From Candidatus Bipolaricaulota bacterium (GTDB taxonomy: Bacteria; Bipolaricaulota; Bipolaricaulia; UBA7950; UBA9294), in assembly GCA_023132915.1 (NCBI GenBank), contig JAGLXM010000283.1, positions 1-47,164 on the forward strand: 47,164 bases of DNA. Reading direction: 5' to 3'. Positions 15,510 to 23,247 of the stretch are shown here, piece after piece. The notes beneath the pieces are model-generated. The model was not told where the DNA came from. It ran no database searches and saw nothing but the letters and a program-made list of their open reading frames with translations. The stretch's first letter is position 1. Each line of letters starts with the position of its first letter. The translations under genes and the position numbers were made by a program.

Positions 15510-17411
15510 TTACTCCCTGACGAACTTCTCCTTTAGGAAGTTGAGTCCCAAGTCCTGCAGCTTCTTAGCCGTTGGCACACCAGTTTTCGTATTCCAACCT
15601 CGAAGTTTGTAGTACTCCTCAAGCATTTGGCCTAATTTCTCTTGCGTCAGGGTAGCCTCCCCTCTCTTTAAGCTCGGAGACGGCTCGAACATACGTGGGG
15701 GCAACACATCCAGATCGCGACAAGTTCGACCTTCTCGAAGGTTAAAAGCTCGCTCTAAGGTAACGATCTTTTCTCCTCTGTTTCTGATCTCATCAACTGA
15801 CATGGGAATCCCTGTCGCTGTTCCAAACATTGTCGCTAAGTTCTCAAAATTAATCCTGGTATACGACCAGGTGTCCGTAAACACGCAAATACCTAAGCAA
15901 TCAGACACGGAGTAGATATCTTCATGCCACGCCACCAGTTTAGGTTTTCCTTCCGGGGAAAGGGAGTCCACACCTTTCTCACTTCCACTCACTTCGATCG
16001 CAAGTTGACGGACTTCCGGGGTATACGCGAACTCCGCTAAACATTCCGTTGTTAGATGGTCAGGTCCTCTGGGATTCAGCGCAAAAGCCAACGCATAGCT
16101 CATTGATCCTCGAACATCAATCCCGGTCTGCTCCAGGCCATTCGCTTGTACGGCGAAGCTTTCTGCACCATGCCCGATCTTGCCAGCAGCGATGCGGCTA
16201 CCATCGGCCAACAGATCTCCAATGCCTTTTCGGCACGACATCATTTCTAACAGGGAAAGCATAGCGTCGGCATTCCCCCACGATAAATCTAATCCTCCCA
16301 AATCTTGCCCCTTCAGCAATCCCCGCTCATTACATTCCATCGCAAAAGAGACCATACTCCCAGCGGATACGATGTCCATTCCCATCAAATTACAGATCTC
16401 GTTTCCTTTAATGATCGCTGCGGCATCGGTAATATCACATTTGGAACCTAGCGAAACCAAGGTCTCATACTCTGGTCCAGCAGTATAGGCTCCTTTGTAA
16501 GGCCCGGATCGCACACGGGCGAAGCGGCCACAATGAAAGACACAAGAGGAGCAGGCCTCGGGATGTGCAAATTTTTCAGAGACATATTCTCCACTGATTT
16601 TATACACATCGGGAATAAACCCGTCTTGAAAATTCTTATGCGGGAGGGTTCCCCCTTCATTCGATCCTATAACCCCCTGTGCTGTACCAAACTTAAAGGA
16701 GCGGGTCCAGCAGTATTCGTCTTCGCGAAGAGCTCTGCGAGCAGCTAGTGCTGCCTCCATGAACTGATCGGGATCTGCAACGCTTATATCACCCGTACCG
16801 CGCACCGCGATGGCTTTCAGATTCTTCGAACCCATCACAGCTCCGACGCCACCTCGGGCAGCCGTACGGTAGATGGAGGCCATTATACTGGCGAAATTGA
16901 CCAAATTTTCTCCAGCTGGACCAATCATCGCGACTTTGATCTGATCATCCGCTAGCTCTTCCTTGATCAGTTGATCAGTCATCCGCGTATCCATCCCCCA
17001 GAGATGCTGAGCATCGCGAATCTCTACCTTCTCATCGTCGATCCACAGGTATACAGGATGATCTGCTCGCCCCAATACCACAATAAAATCGTACCCTGCA
17101 AACTTCAGTTCAGGAGCAAAATGAGAACCTACGTTGGCCTTCAAATACAGGTGTGTAGCCGGGGACTTACAGGTAATTGTCATTCGCCCTGAACATGGTG
17201 CAAACGTGCCTCCAAGGGTACCGGTCCCGAAAATCAAGGGATTTTCAGGGCTAAGTGGATCCAGCCCTTTATTCGTCAATTCCCAAAGCAACTTCGCGTT
17301 AACACCACGTCCTCCTAGGTATTCATAGAGGAGTGCCTCTTCCACAGGACGCTTTTCCACTTCTTCATGGGTAAGATCGACCCAAAGCATCTGGCCTGCT
17401 ATGCCGAACAT
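15510..17411 (-). CDS. Aldehyde:ferredoxin oxidoreductase (tungsten/molybdopterin, AOR family)
   Basis: About 633 aa from the ATG at 17411 (MFGIAGQMLWVDL), which has AGAGGTG upstream; the track start adds 17 residues without support. AOR-family marks: LGGRGVNAKLLWEL, the pterin-binding GRMTITCKSPATHLY, MIGPAGENLVNFASIM, RGGVGAVMGSKNLKAI, the cluster cysteines CSSCVFHC, ECLAEF near the middle and DCLGICVF late. Members oxidise aldehydes to acids, or reverse the reaction, passing electrons to ferredoxin via one [4Fe-4S] cluster and a W/Mo-bispterin. The start lies 4 bp after a four-cluster-type ferredoxin gene, the likely electron partner. The aldehyde could come from amine or amino-acid breakdown by neighbouring aminotransferases (inference). 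Confidence 0.92.
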   Translation of the reverse strand: MFGIAGQMLWVDLTHEEVEKRPVEEALLYEYLGGRGVNAKLLWELTNKGLDPLSPENPLIFGTGTLGGTFAPCSGRMTITCKSPATHLYLKANVGSHFAPELKFAGYDFIVVLGRADHPVYLWIDDEKVEIRDAQHLWGMDTRMTDQLIKEELADDQIKVAMIGPAGENLVNFASIMASIYRTAARGGVGAVMGSKNLKAIAVRGTGDISVADPDQFMEAALAARRALREDEYCWTRSFKFGTAQGVIGSNEGGTLPHKNFQDGFIPDVYKISGEYVSEKFAHPEACSSCVFHCGRFARVRSGPYKGAYTAGPEYETLVSLGSKCDITDAAAIIKGNEICNLMGMDIVSAGSMVSFAMECNERGLLKGQDLGGLDLSWGNADAMLSLLEMMSCRKGIGDLLADGSRIAAGKIGHGAESFAVQANGLEQTGIDVRGSMSYALAFALNPRGPDHLTTECLAEFAYTPEVRQLAIEVSGSEKGVDSLSPEGKPKLVAWHEDIYSVSDCLGICVFTDTWSYTRINFENLATMFGTATGIPMSVDEIRNRGEKIVTLERAFNLREGRTCRDLDVLPPRMFEPSPSLKRGEATLTQEKLGQMLEEYYKLRGWNTKTGVPTAKKLQDLGLNFLKEKFVRE

Positions 17412-17415
17412 GTTG

Positions 17416-17928
17416 TCATTCACCTCTTTCTGATTCCATGGACTGCAGCCGACGCTGAGCAACCTTTCTCACTCTTAGCCGAGCTGCCAATTTCTCCGGG
17501 ATCCACTGCAATGCTCCGGCTGTACAGTATTGGGCACAATAAGGCGTCGTTCCTAGGCTGGAACATAGGTCGCACTTCACCAATTTCCCATGAGCATCAA
17601 GGGAGATAGCTCCTATTGGACAGGCATTCACGCACTCACTGCACCCAACGCACTGCGTGGCATCATACTGGACTACTCCCCCCTCATCTTGAGAAAGAGC
17701 GTCGGTAGGGCAAACCGAAACGCAGGGAGCATCTGCGCACTGCTCGCACAGAATTGGAACGAAGTTCCCGCGGTTATCGTCTCTCCAAACCCGTATTCGT
17801 GAGCGCTCGTAGCTGAAGGCCTTCTCATGGACAAAAGAGCATATGAGCATACAGGTGTTGCAGCCTGTGCACTTCTCTGTATCGATGAATAACATCATGC
17901 GCTCGGCATTATCGGTCGAGATCGCCAT
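17416..17928 (-). CDS. 4Fe-4S ferredoxin, HycB/DmsB-like electron-transfer subunit
   Basis: 170 aa from the ATG at 17928 (AAAGGAGGT upstream; the track ORF is 8 codons longer). Four cysteine clusters: CTGCNTCMLIC, CEQCADAPCVSVCP, CVGCSECVNACP, and CDLCSSLGTTPYCAQYC, as in the polyferredoxin subunits that accompany molybdo- and tungsto-enzymes. It should shuttle electrons from the downstream AOR. Its 5' end overlaps the zinc-finger gene by 20 bp and its stop is 4 bp from the AOR start, so the three are translated from one message. A truncated relative lies at 19963-20178. Confidence 0.9.
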   Translation of the reverse strand: MAISTDNAERMMLFIDTEKCTGCNTCMLICSFVHEKAFSYERSRIRVWRDDNRGNFVPILCEQCADAPCVSVCPTDALSQDEGGVVQYDATQCVGCSECVNACPIGAISLDAHGKLVKCDLCSSLGTTPYCAQYCTAGALQWIPEKLAARLRVRKVAQRRLQSMESERGE

Positions 17929-18127
17929 ATTCCAGACCTCCTTTCCCTGCAAATACAGCTTCTCCTCTTCTTGCTTTCAAGTAACTCCAACACCCGCGGC
18001 AGAAGTAGACCCCTTCCTCACCTGTTGGTGAGGAGACGGCGTGCTCCTTGCACAGTGCCAGGCCGCACAAGTGGCACTGAAAGATCGCAGGGTTTGGACA
18101 CCCGGTTACACCACATTTCCCTTTCAT
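17909..18127 (-). CDS. Small cysteine-rich (zinc-finger-like) protein
   Basis: 72 aa, with AGGAGGT before the ATG, which overlaps the DUF917 stop (ATGA). Cys/His spacing CGVTGCPNPAIFQC-HLCGLALCKEHAV and later CRGCW is typical of a B-box/AN1-like double zinc site. No family name is certain. Because it is wedged with overlaps between DUF917 and the ferredoxin/AOR pair, it is a real gene, probably a metal-binding accessory or maturation factor for the oxidoreductase (inference). The last ~20 residues lie over the ferredoxin start in another frame. Confidence 0.7.
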   Translation of the reverse strand: MKGKCGVTGCPNPAIFQCHLCGLALCKEHAVSSPTGEEGVYFCRGCWSYLKARRGEAVFAGKGGLEYGDLDR

Positions 18128-19251
18128 GAGGTACCTCCTATAAGCTTCTCTACTGGCCGGTAGTCAATCCGTTCACCATATCGGTCTGAAGCGAACGCTC
18201 GGGCACCAGCCTCTGTTTCCAGCGCCTCCCGAAGTCGAGGATGGCACGGAACAGCCACTAAGAGAAGTTCGCGTCCCTCTTTGATGTCGGGGGTCATCAC
18301 ACCTTTGTTCGTGTCAGGGTCAAGGAGCAGTATAAGATCGGGGAAGATTACGATGGGACGTCCGTCAAGGCGAGCACACATCACCTCATTTTTGATCGTG
18401 AGATCTACAGTACGCCCTTTAAAACCGCCCGATCCCTTGACACGCACGTGGGCAAAATAGAAACCACCTCGGTTTTCTCCATTAATAACAGTTACCTTTC
18501 CCCATAACAACGGGAATCCTTCAAGGTGTTCGCTGAGACTTGCCAACTTATCTCCAGGTTGCCCAGTCAACGAAGTAACAAAGCCTCCAAGATCAATTGC
18601 TTTCGTGATCGTATTTGGGATCACAGATCGCTTAAGTTCTGCACCACTCATAGGGTAGTGCGAATTGGCCATCAATCCTCGCTTTGTTGATACCACAAAC
18701 CGGCCAACCTCGTCTGGGAAAAAGATGTCGTTACTCTCCTTTACAATTACAACGGTGCCCTTGGAGTCGACAAGTGGCATGGGCGTGAGTTTAACTCCGT
18801 GCCCAATAAAGCTAGTCATCTGTGTCTCCGGTGCGGCACGTCCCAGGGCATCCCCATCAACCACGGGGATTCCCAGCCGAGCTCCAGCAGAGAGGATTAC
18901 CGGTGTGTTTCCACCGCCCATTTCAAAAGGCACAAGATAATCGATGCGTCGGCCAATAAGTGTTTCCATCTCGCGTAAAGCGCATTCTAATTCAAAGCTG
19001 TGTTCCCACTCATCGACGACCCGATCAAGTGCTCTGTCCTCTGCGACCGATCCCAGGTACCCTCCACTCACCACCAAAGCATCCTCTCCCACCTCTTCAG
19101 GATTCACAAGCTGGTACACTCGACCTTTCGCCAAATCCGCATCGATGATGCTTGCCCCCCATGTATCAGGATCACCTCCTCCTCCTGTGCCCAGAATGCC
19201 CAACCCTCTTAGCATCCATTCGAGTTCTTTGCGTTCGCTGAATTTCCGCAT
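18124..19251 (-). CDS. DUF917-family protein
   Basis: 375 aa. The N-terminal LGILGTGGGGDPDTWG, PFEMGGGNTPVILSA and VDGDALGRAAPETQM blocks are the hallmarks of DUF917. The C-terminal half has IVIFPDLILLLDPDT and a GRELLLVAVPCHP segment. Members are of unknown activity, often next to hydantoinase-type hydrolases and Asp/Glu racemases, suggesting amidohydrolase or ring-opening chemistry (established co-occurrence, recalled rather than searched). Here a racemase is 1 kb upstream but no hydantoinase is seen. An RBS-like AAGGAGGT lies before the ATG, and the gene is coupled to the zinc-finger gene downstream. Confidence 0.82.
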   Translation of the reverse strand: MRKFSERKELEWMLRGLGILGTGGGGDPDTWGASIIDADLAKGRVYQLVNPEEVGEDALVVSGGYLGSVAEDRALDRVVDEWEHSFELECALREMETLIGRRIDYLVPFEMGGGNTPVILSAGARLGIPVVDGDALGRAAPETQMTSFIGHGVKLTPMPLVDSKGTVVIVKESNDIFFPDEVGRFVVSTKRGLMANSHYPMSGAELKRSVIPNTITKAIDLGGFVTSLTGQPGDKLASLSEHLEGFPLLWGKVTVINGENRGGFYFAHVRVKGSGGFKGRTVDLTIKNEVMCARLDGRPIVIFPDLILLLDPDTNKGVMTPDIKEGRELLLVAVPCHPRLREALETEAGARAFASDRYGERIDYRPVEKLIGGTS

Positions 19252-19261
19252 CCAAACCTCC

Positions 19262-19927
19262 TTATCCGATCTTTACCAAATTCAGATCCTCCACACTTTG
19301 CTTGCCCTCATGAAGGAGCTTTGCTGTATATGCCACCCTTTGCCCAACCCTCCTTGCTGCTTCTAGACCTATGGAATCTTTATACACGGCTTCCCGGGTA
19401 TCTTCCTCCATCTGCCATGCTGCCCCACCAATATAGTCCCCTCCAACGCAGACAAACCCACTACTGAGAAACCAATGCAATATATTTGAGAGGGCGTGTT
19501 CCACGCCTCCGTGGCGATGAAAGCCAATTGCCACTGCTCCCGCTGCTGTCTTTGTCCAATCCGGGGGAGGAAAAGGGAACTCCTTGTCCCATAGCTGTGT
19601 GAACAAGCAGGTGCACCGCTCGAAAAACGCTCGTAGAATAGACGGCACATTAAAAAAATAGACGGGCGATCCGATGATTACTCCATCGGGAGGAGGATCG
19701 ATAAGGGCGTTGGTCAATTCCCTCCAGTCGTCCTTTTTCCAACAGTAGCTCTTTTGTTGTACACAGTAGTCACAGTCAATGCAAGGCTCAATCCGCTTTC
19801 CTGCAAAAGAGAGAAACTCGACCTCAACTTCAAACGGAAATTCCTGAGCTGCCTGGAGTGCCTCTTTAACAAGGATCTCTGTGTTCCCGTGCCGAGGACT
19901 TGCCGCAATACCTAATACTCTAACCAC
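19262..19927 (-). CDS. Iron-sulfur flavoprotein (NAD(P)H-dependent FMN reductase superfamily)
   Basis: 221 aa, GTG start with AAGGAG 6 bases upstream. Flavodoxin-like N-terminus VLGIAASPRHGNTEILVKEAL, then the compact cluster motif CIDCDYCVQQKSYC (CX2CX2CX6C) of archaeal/bacterial iron-sulfur flavoproteins, then GVIIGSPVYFFNVPSILRAF. It probably carries FMN plus a [4Fe-4S] cluster and moves electrons between ferredoxin and a small acceptor. The stop is 10 bp from the DUF917 start, placing it in the AOR transcription unit. Confidence 0.87.
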   Translation of the reverse strand: MVRVLGIAASPRHGNTEILVKEALQAAQEFPFEVEVEFLSFAGKRIEPCIDCDYCVQQKSYCWKKDDWRELTNALIDPPPDGVIIGSPVYFFNVPSILRAFFERCTCLFTQLWDKEFPFPPPDWTKTAAGAVAIGFHRHGGVEHALSNILHWFLSSGFVCVGGDYIGGAAWQMEEDTREAVYKDSIGLEAARRVGQRVAYTAKLLHEGKQSVEDLNLVKIG

Positions 19928-19962
19928 AAGCGTCTCCTTTATTCCTCAAATTTCTTATGATC

Positions 19963-20178
19963 TTACGGACAGGATGATACACAAATCCTACATCTTATAC
20001 GCTTCTTCTCATCTAGTGCTATTGTATACGTAGCCCTATCTCTTGATAATGTGTGCATCAGGCAGCTATCAATGCAGCAGGGAGCTTCTGCATGCCGTAT
20101 ACATATCATTTCGTTCTTTTCATCCATTTTTATTCTCGAACTTTTTCGCTTAATACACCTATATAAACACTTCATCAT
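19963..20178 (-). pseudogene. Degenerate, truncated HycB-like ferredoxin remnant
   Basis: 71 codons reading ...SRIKMDEKNEMICIRHAEAP-CCIDSC-LMHTLSRD...RCRICVSSCP-stop. This matches the middle of a four-cluster ferredoxin, but the first Cys cluster is absent. The expected C-x2-C of the second cluster reads CIRH, and the protein stops right after the third cluster. A full-length intact relative occurs at 17416-17928. It could in principle make a small peptide, but missing cluster ligands argue for decay. Confidence 0.6.
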
Positions 20179-20279
20179 CTAATTTAGACAACTAGCACAT
20201 CTGTTGCTGTCTGCGGCTAAACACTTGGATATTTCTCTCCCTTATTCTGGAACAAACATGCGGTACATCCTACTTCTCG

Positions 20280-21056
20280 CTACCAAAGGCCATCTACTCC
20301 ATATTGCTCCTGCAGCTTCCAACTAAGAATCTGATTATTTGGGGGTCGCTCGTAATCGCCTCTTTTACTATGTCCCCAACCAAAGCGCTTCTTCAATTCA
20401 CATAAAAACTCGGCATACTTGAAAGCTGCTATTATTGGATCGATGACGGGTACCTTTAAGCTTGACTGGAGATCTTGGAAAAAGCCGTATTCCATTGTGC
20501 AACCAGGAATAATCACTTCTGCTAAATCTTCTTCCACAGCTTCCCGAGCAGCCTGGTGCATTCTTCCCATAGTGCGGGCCTTATCCGCCTGCATTTCACT
20601 GACTCTTAAATTAATAGATTTGAAAGAACTTAACCTCAGCTCCATGCCATAATTTCTCACGTTCTCCGCCATTTGAAGAATCCATTTCTCTCGCCCAATA
20701 ATGATAGAGAACTTACTTCCCAAGGTGGCTGCAAGATGCATGGAGGCTTCTGCGGGCGCTACAATTACTATGTCAGCTATTTCTCTTGCCGCTTGTAGCC
20801 CTGGATCATAAAAGCACCCAATAATGGCTGCATCGTACCCCTCTTTTTCCGCCTCTTTGATTTTATGCAAGATATCTGGAATCACCAAGGCTTCATAATA
20901 ACGGTATTCCAAATCGCGGGGCCCTCTACCCGTGGAGACGATCTTAACTTCTGTCCCTTTGCGCTTTCCTTTCTCAAGCAATGCTTCAAACTGCCGATTA
21001 AGGCCATCCAGAGGCAAGCCAGGGTTAATCCATAGAATTCGGTCCTGTACAGTCAT
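20280..21056 (-). CDS. Asp/Glu/hydantoin racemase-family protein
   Basis: 258 aa, TTAAGGAG before the ATG. The two-cysteine cofactor-independent racemase pattern is present: AAIIGCFYDPGLQAARE (first Cys) and EVIIPGCTMEYGF (second Cys), with APAEASMHLAATLG between. Families here racemise aspartate, glutamate or 5-substituted hydantoins; maleate isomerase-like enzymes are related. The C-terminal ~30 residues (HSKRGDYERPPNNQ...) extend beyond the usual end. It follows the M29-like gene at 26 bp, in the same direction. The substrate is not determinable by eye. Confidence 0.82.
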   Translation of the reverse strand: MTVQDRILWINPGLPLDGLNRQFEALLEKGKRKGTEVKIVSTGRGPRDLEYRYYEALVIPDILHKIKEAEKEGYDAAIIGCFYDPGLQAAREIADIVIVAPAEASMHLAATLGSKFSIIIGREKWILQMAENVRNYGMELRLSSFKSINLRVSEMQADKARTMGRMHQAAREAVEEDLAEVIIPGCTMEYGFFQDLQSSLKVPVIDPIIAAFKYAEFLCELKKRFGWGHSKRGDYERPPNNQILSWKLQEQYGVDGLW

Positions 21057-21082
21057 TCTTGCTCCTTAACACTATAGATACG

Positions 21083-22108
21083 TTAGAAACTTTCTATTAT
21101 CTTCGTTAGCTTCGGGTGAACGAACACGCCCTCCTTCTCAATCAATTCTCCATCGAGCTTCACTGTGCCATTGAGCATTACTCCATCAGTATGTCCGGTC
21201 ACTGCCTCACAGGGGTTGACCTCAAATATTCCCAGATGAGGGGGCTGAGCTCCTATACCAACTTCTAGACAGCCGAACACTCTTTCATCTTCCAGAATGT
21301 TTCCGGTGAGTAGTGCCTCTGGGTTCAGGCCATAAGAAAGGTGCGCTAGTTTGTAGATACTCGGATTCTTCCAGCTTTCGAACCAGCGTTGTAATGCCGT
21401 GGCTTCGCTACCTCCGTTAATTGCAGTAACTACTCCTTGCTTGACACTCAGCTTGATCGGCGTGTTGATTAGGCCAATCTTCTCTGGAGGCCAGACGGAT
21501 CCATCGAAGACTAGCGTCCCATCAATCGTCTGGGGGTCTGGATACCAGGAAACCTGACCTCCCGGATACGTCTGTTCCCCCGCCCCAAAGATCCTCTTCG
21601 ATGCGTGGTCAATCCGCTTCCCTTCGATATTGCATGTCAACTTTGTGCCAGCCGGGGTTGTCATCTCCATCTGACTAGCGGCTTCGAGTATTTCGGTCAT
21701 CGCGTTGCCTAACTCTAGGACCTTCGCATAGTGGTCGATGTTCCCGATAATGCGCTTTAGGATCGGGGAAGTAATCATGGTAAGGCAGGCAAAACGTGCT
21801 CCCGCATTGAGCGCGGACAGGAGAGCACGGGTATGGATCAAGTACATCCACGATAGCTCGATTAGGACATCCACCGTCTTCATCGCCTCTGCTAAAGGGG
21901 CAGGAGGTTCGGTGTCCGGCCGCAGGCTGGTCTCATATCTGAACAACGATACTATCCCGCCTGCCACGTGAGCTGCTTCCGCAATCGAGTCGGAAACTGC
22001 ATCCTCCACAAGTGTGTCCGCATAGATCAATACGTTTTCACCCTTTTTGATGTTGCACATGTACTCGGCCACTGTCTTTGCTGCTGATTTCAATTCCCAG
22101 TCAGACAT
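21083..22108 (-). CDS. M29 aminopeptidase-like metalloprotein (AmpS / NicX superfamily)
   Basis: 341 aa from the ATG at 22108, with GAGGAGG at good spacing; the track's TTG start adds 3 codons. The N-terminal domain VAEYMCNIKKGENVLIYADTL and the C-terminal GNILEDERVFGCLEVGIG, then PHLGIFEVNPCEAVTGHTDGVM, recall the thermophilic M29 metallopeptidases and the related 2,5-dihydroxypyridine dioxygenase NicX, which share glutamate and histidine metal ligands. So it may be a peptidase acting on an imported peptide-like substrate, or a ring-cleaving enzyme. Sequence alone does not separate these. It sits between the SDR and racemase genes in one apparent operon. Confidence 0.68.
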   Translation of the reverse strand: MSDWELKSAAKTVAEYMCNIKKGENVLIYADTLVEDAVSDSIAEAAHVAGGIVSLFRYETSLRPDTEPPAPLAEAMKTVDVLIELSWMYLIHTRALLSALNAGARFACLTMITSPILKRIIGNIDHYAKVLELGNAMTEILEAASQMEMTTPAGTKLTCNIEGKRIDHASKRIFGAGEQTYPGGQVSWYPDPQTIDGTLVFDGSVWPPEKIGLINTPIKLSVKQGVVTAINGGSEATALQRWFESWKNPSIYKLAHLSYGLNPEALLTGNILEDERVFGCLEVGIGAQPPHLGIFEVNPCEAVTGHTDGVMLNGTVKLDGELIEKEGVFVHPKLTKIIESF

Positions 22109-22165
22109 CCAATTCAACCTCCTCGTTCAATAATAAAGTCAAAATCCTCTCCAGATCATGCTCAC

Positions 22166-23005
22166 CTACTGCCTTTGGCCACTAGTGTTCTTCAACTTGC
22201 GGGGAACACCTGGTTTCTTGGTGAAAGCTGCTTCCCCTGACGCAGCGAGCAAGTCTGCCGTCGTTACGTTACTCTTACCAGCTGCCTTGTTGCGAAGAAT
22301 TGTAATGGAACCTGTAATATGATTTGAATCATCAGATAATAAAAAAATAGCAAATTCAGCAACATCAGAAGTCTTTAAGCAACATTTCGGATCAGAATTA
22401 GGGAAGAACTTACAGTAATTTTCACTTAAAGTGTCAGCAGGTGCAATACAATTAACCTGGATTTCGTAATCCCGAACCTCTTCCGCTAATCCAACTGTGA
22501 AGTCTTCGAGTGCCTTCTTGGAAACATAGTAGTGGATCCAGCCTGATGGATCTCTAATCTCTCCAGAAATATTAAGTATCTTCCCGCTCTTCTGTTGAAT
22601 CATTCCAGGAAGAACCAGCCGACTGAGGAGTATAGGGGCGCGCAACTGAACGTCGAGAACAAGATTGATCTCTTCAGGCGGAGTGTCTTGCAACGCAGAA
22701 CCAAGATAAAGGCTGTCCTTACCATGCCATACGCCTGCTACGTTTACTAGTATATCAACGCTTCCCCAGGTTTCCGCAACGTCCGCCCATAGCGCGTTGA
22801 TGGCGTCCTCGCTAGTAAGATCAGTAGGGAAGATCCTGGCTTCCCCACCTAATCCGCGGATTGATTCGCGCGTCTCCTTTAAACCCTTGATTGACCGCGC
22901 AACTAGGCCAACTCGTCCACCGTGAGCAGCGATCGCTACTGCAATAGCCCGGCCAATCCCGGTACTTGCTCCCGTAACTAGTGCGGCCTTACCCTTCAAC
23001 TTCAT
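22166..23005 (-). CDS. Short-chain dehydrogenase/reductase
   Basis: 279 aa, TGAGGAGGGG before the ATG. The classical SDR layout is seen: TGASTGIG cofactor loop near residue 12, a D-L segment, NVAGVW, catalytic Ser in ILNISGE, YYVSKK (Tyr-x3-Lys) near residue 160, then the PG-like VNCIAPAD. VGLVARS after the second strand suggests NADP preference. It would oxidise or reduce an alcohol/carbonyl in the pathway. A ~45-residue tail after HITGSITILRN is longer than usual and unlike other SDRs I know. Upstream (23006-23247) is a 240-bp gap without visible genes. Confidence 0.9.
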   Translation of the reverse strand: MKLKGKAALVTGASTGIGRAIAVAIAAHGGRVGLVARSIKGLKETRESIRGLGGEARIFPTDLTSEDAINALWADVAETWGSVDILVNVAGVWHGKDSLYLGSALQDTPPEEINLVLDVQLRAPILLSRLVLPGMIQQKSGKILNISGEIRDPSGWIHYYVSKKALEDFTVGLAEEVRDYEIQVNCIAPADTLSENYCKFFPNSDPKCCLKTSDVAEFAIFLLSDDSNHITGSITILRNKAAGKSNVTTADLLAASGEAAFTKKPGVPRKLKNTSGQRQ

Positions 23006-23247
23006 GTCCCCTCCTCATTATTGTACGCCAGACCCCAAGGCAAATCCTTTGAGCCATACTACTTCTTTAACCAAGGCAACAATTTCTATCCCTTTGCTTT
23101 GCAAGACCCATCACATCCCTTCCACTTCAGAGAGGCCTCAACGCAACTTTAGAGGATGACCTGCACATTTAGGCATCCTTATCTGTGGTGTCGTACTGAC
23201 TGTAGCAGCACGGCCTTCTACATCTCTCTTCCAACAACTACCTTTGC
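23006..23247. other. Intergenic gap, nothing recognised
   Basis: 242 bp between the MttB-like gene and the SDR gene. No ORF with a ribosome site, no strong terminator and no clear promoter were seen on either strand. The last 15 bases before the SDR ATG hold its ribosome-binding site. Confidence 0.5.
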
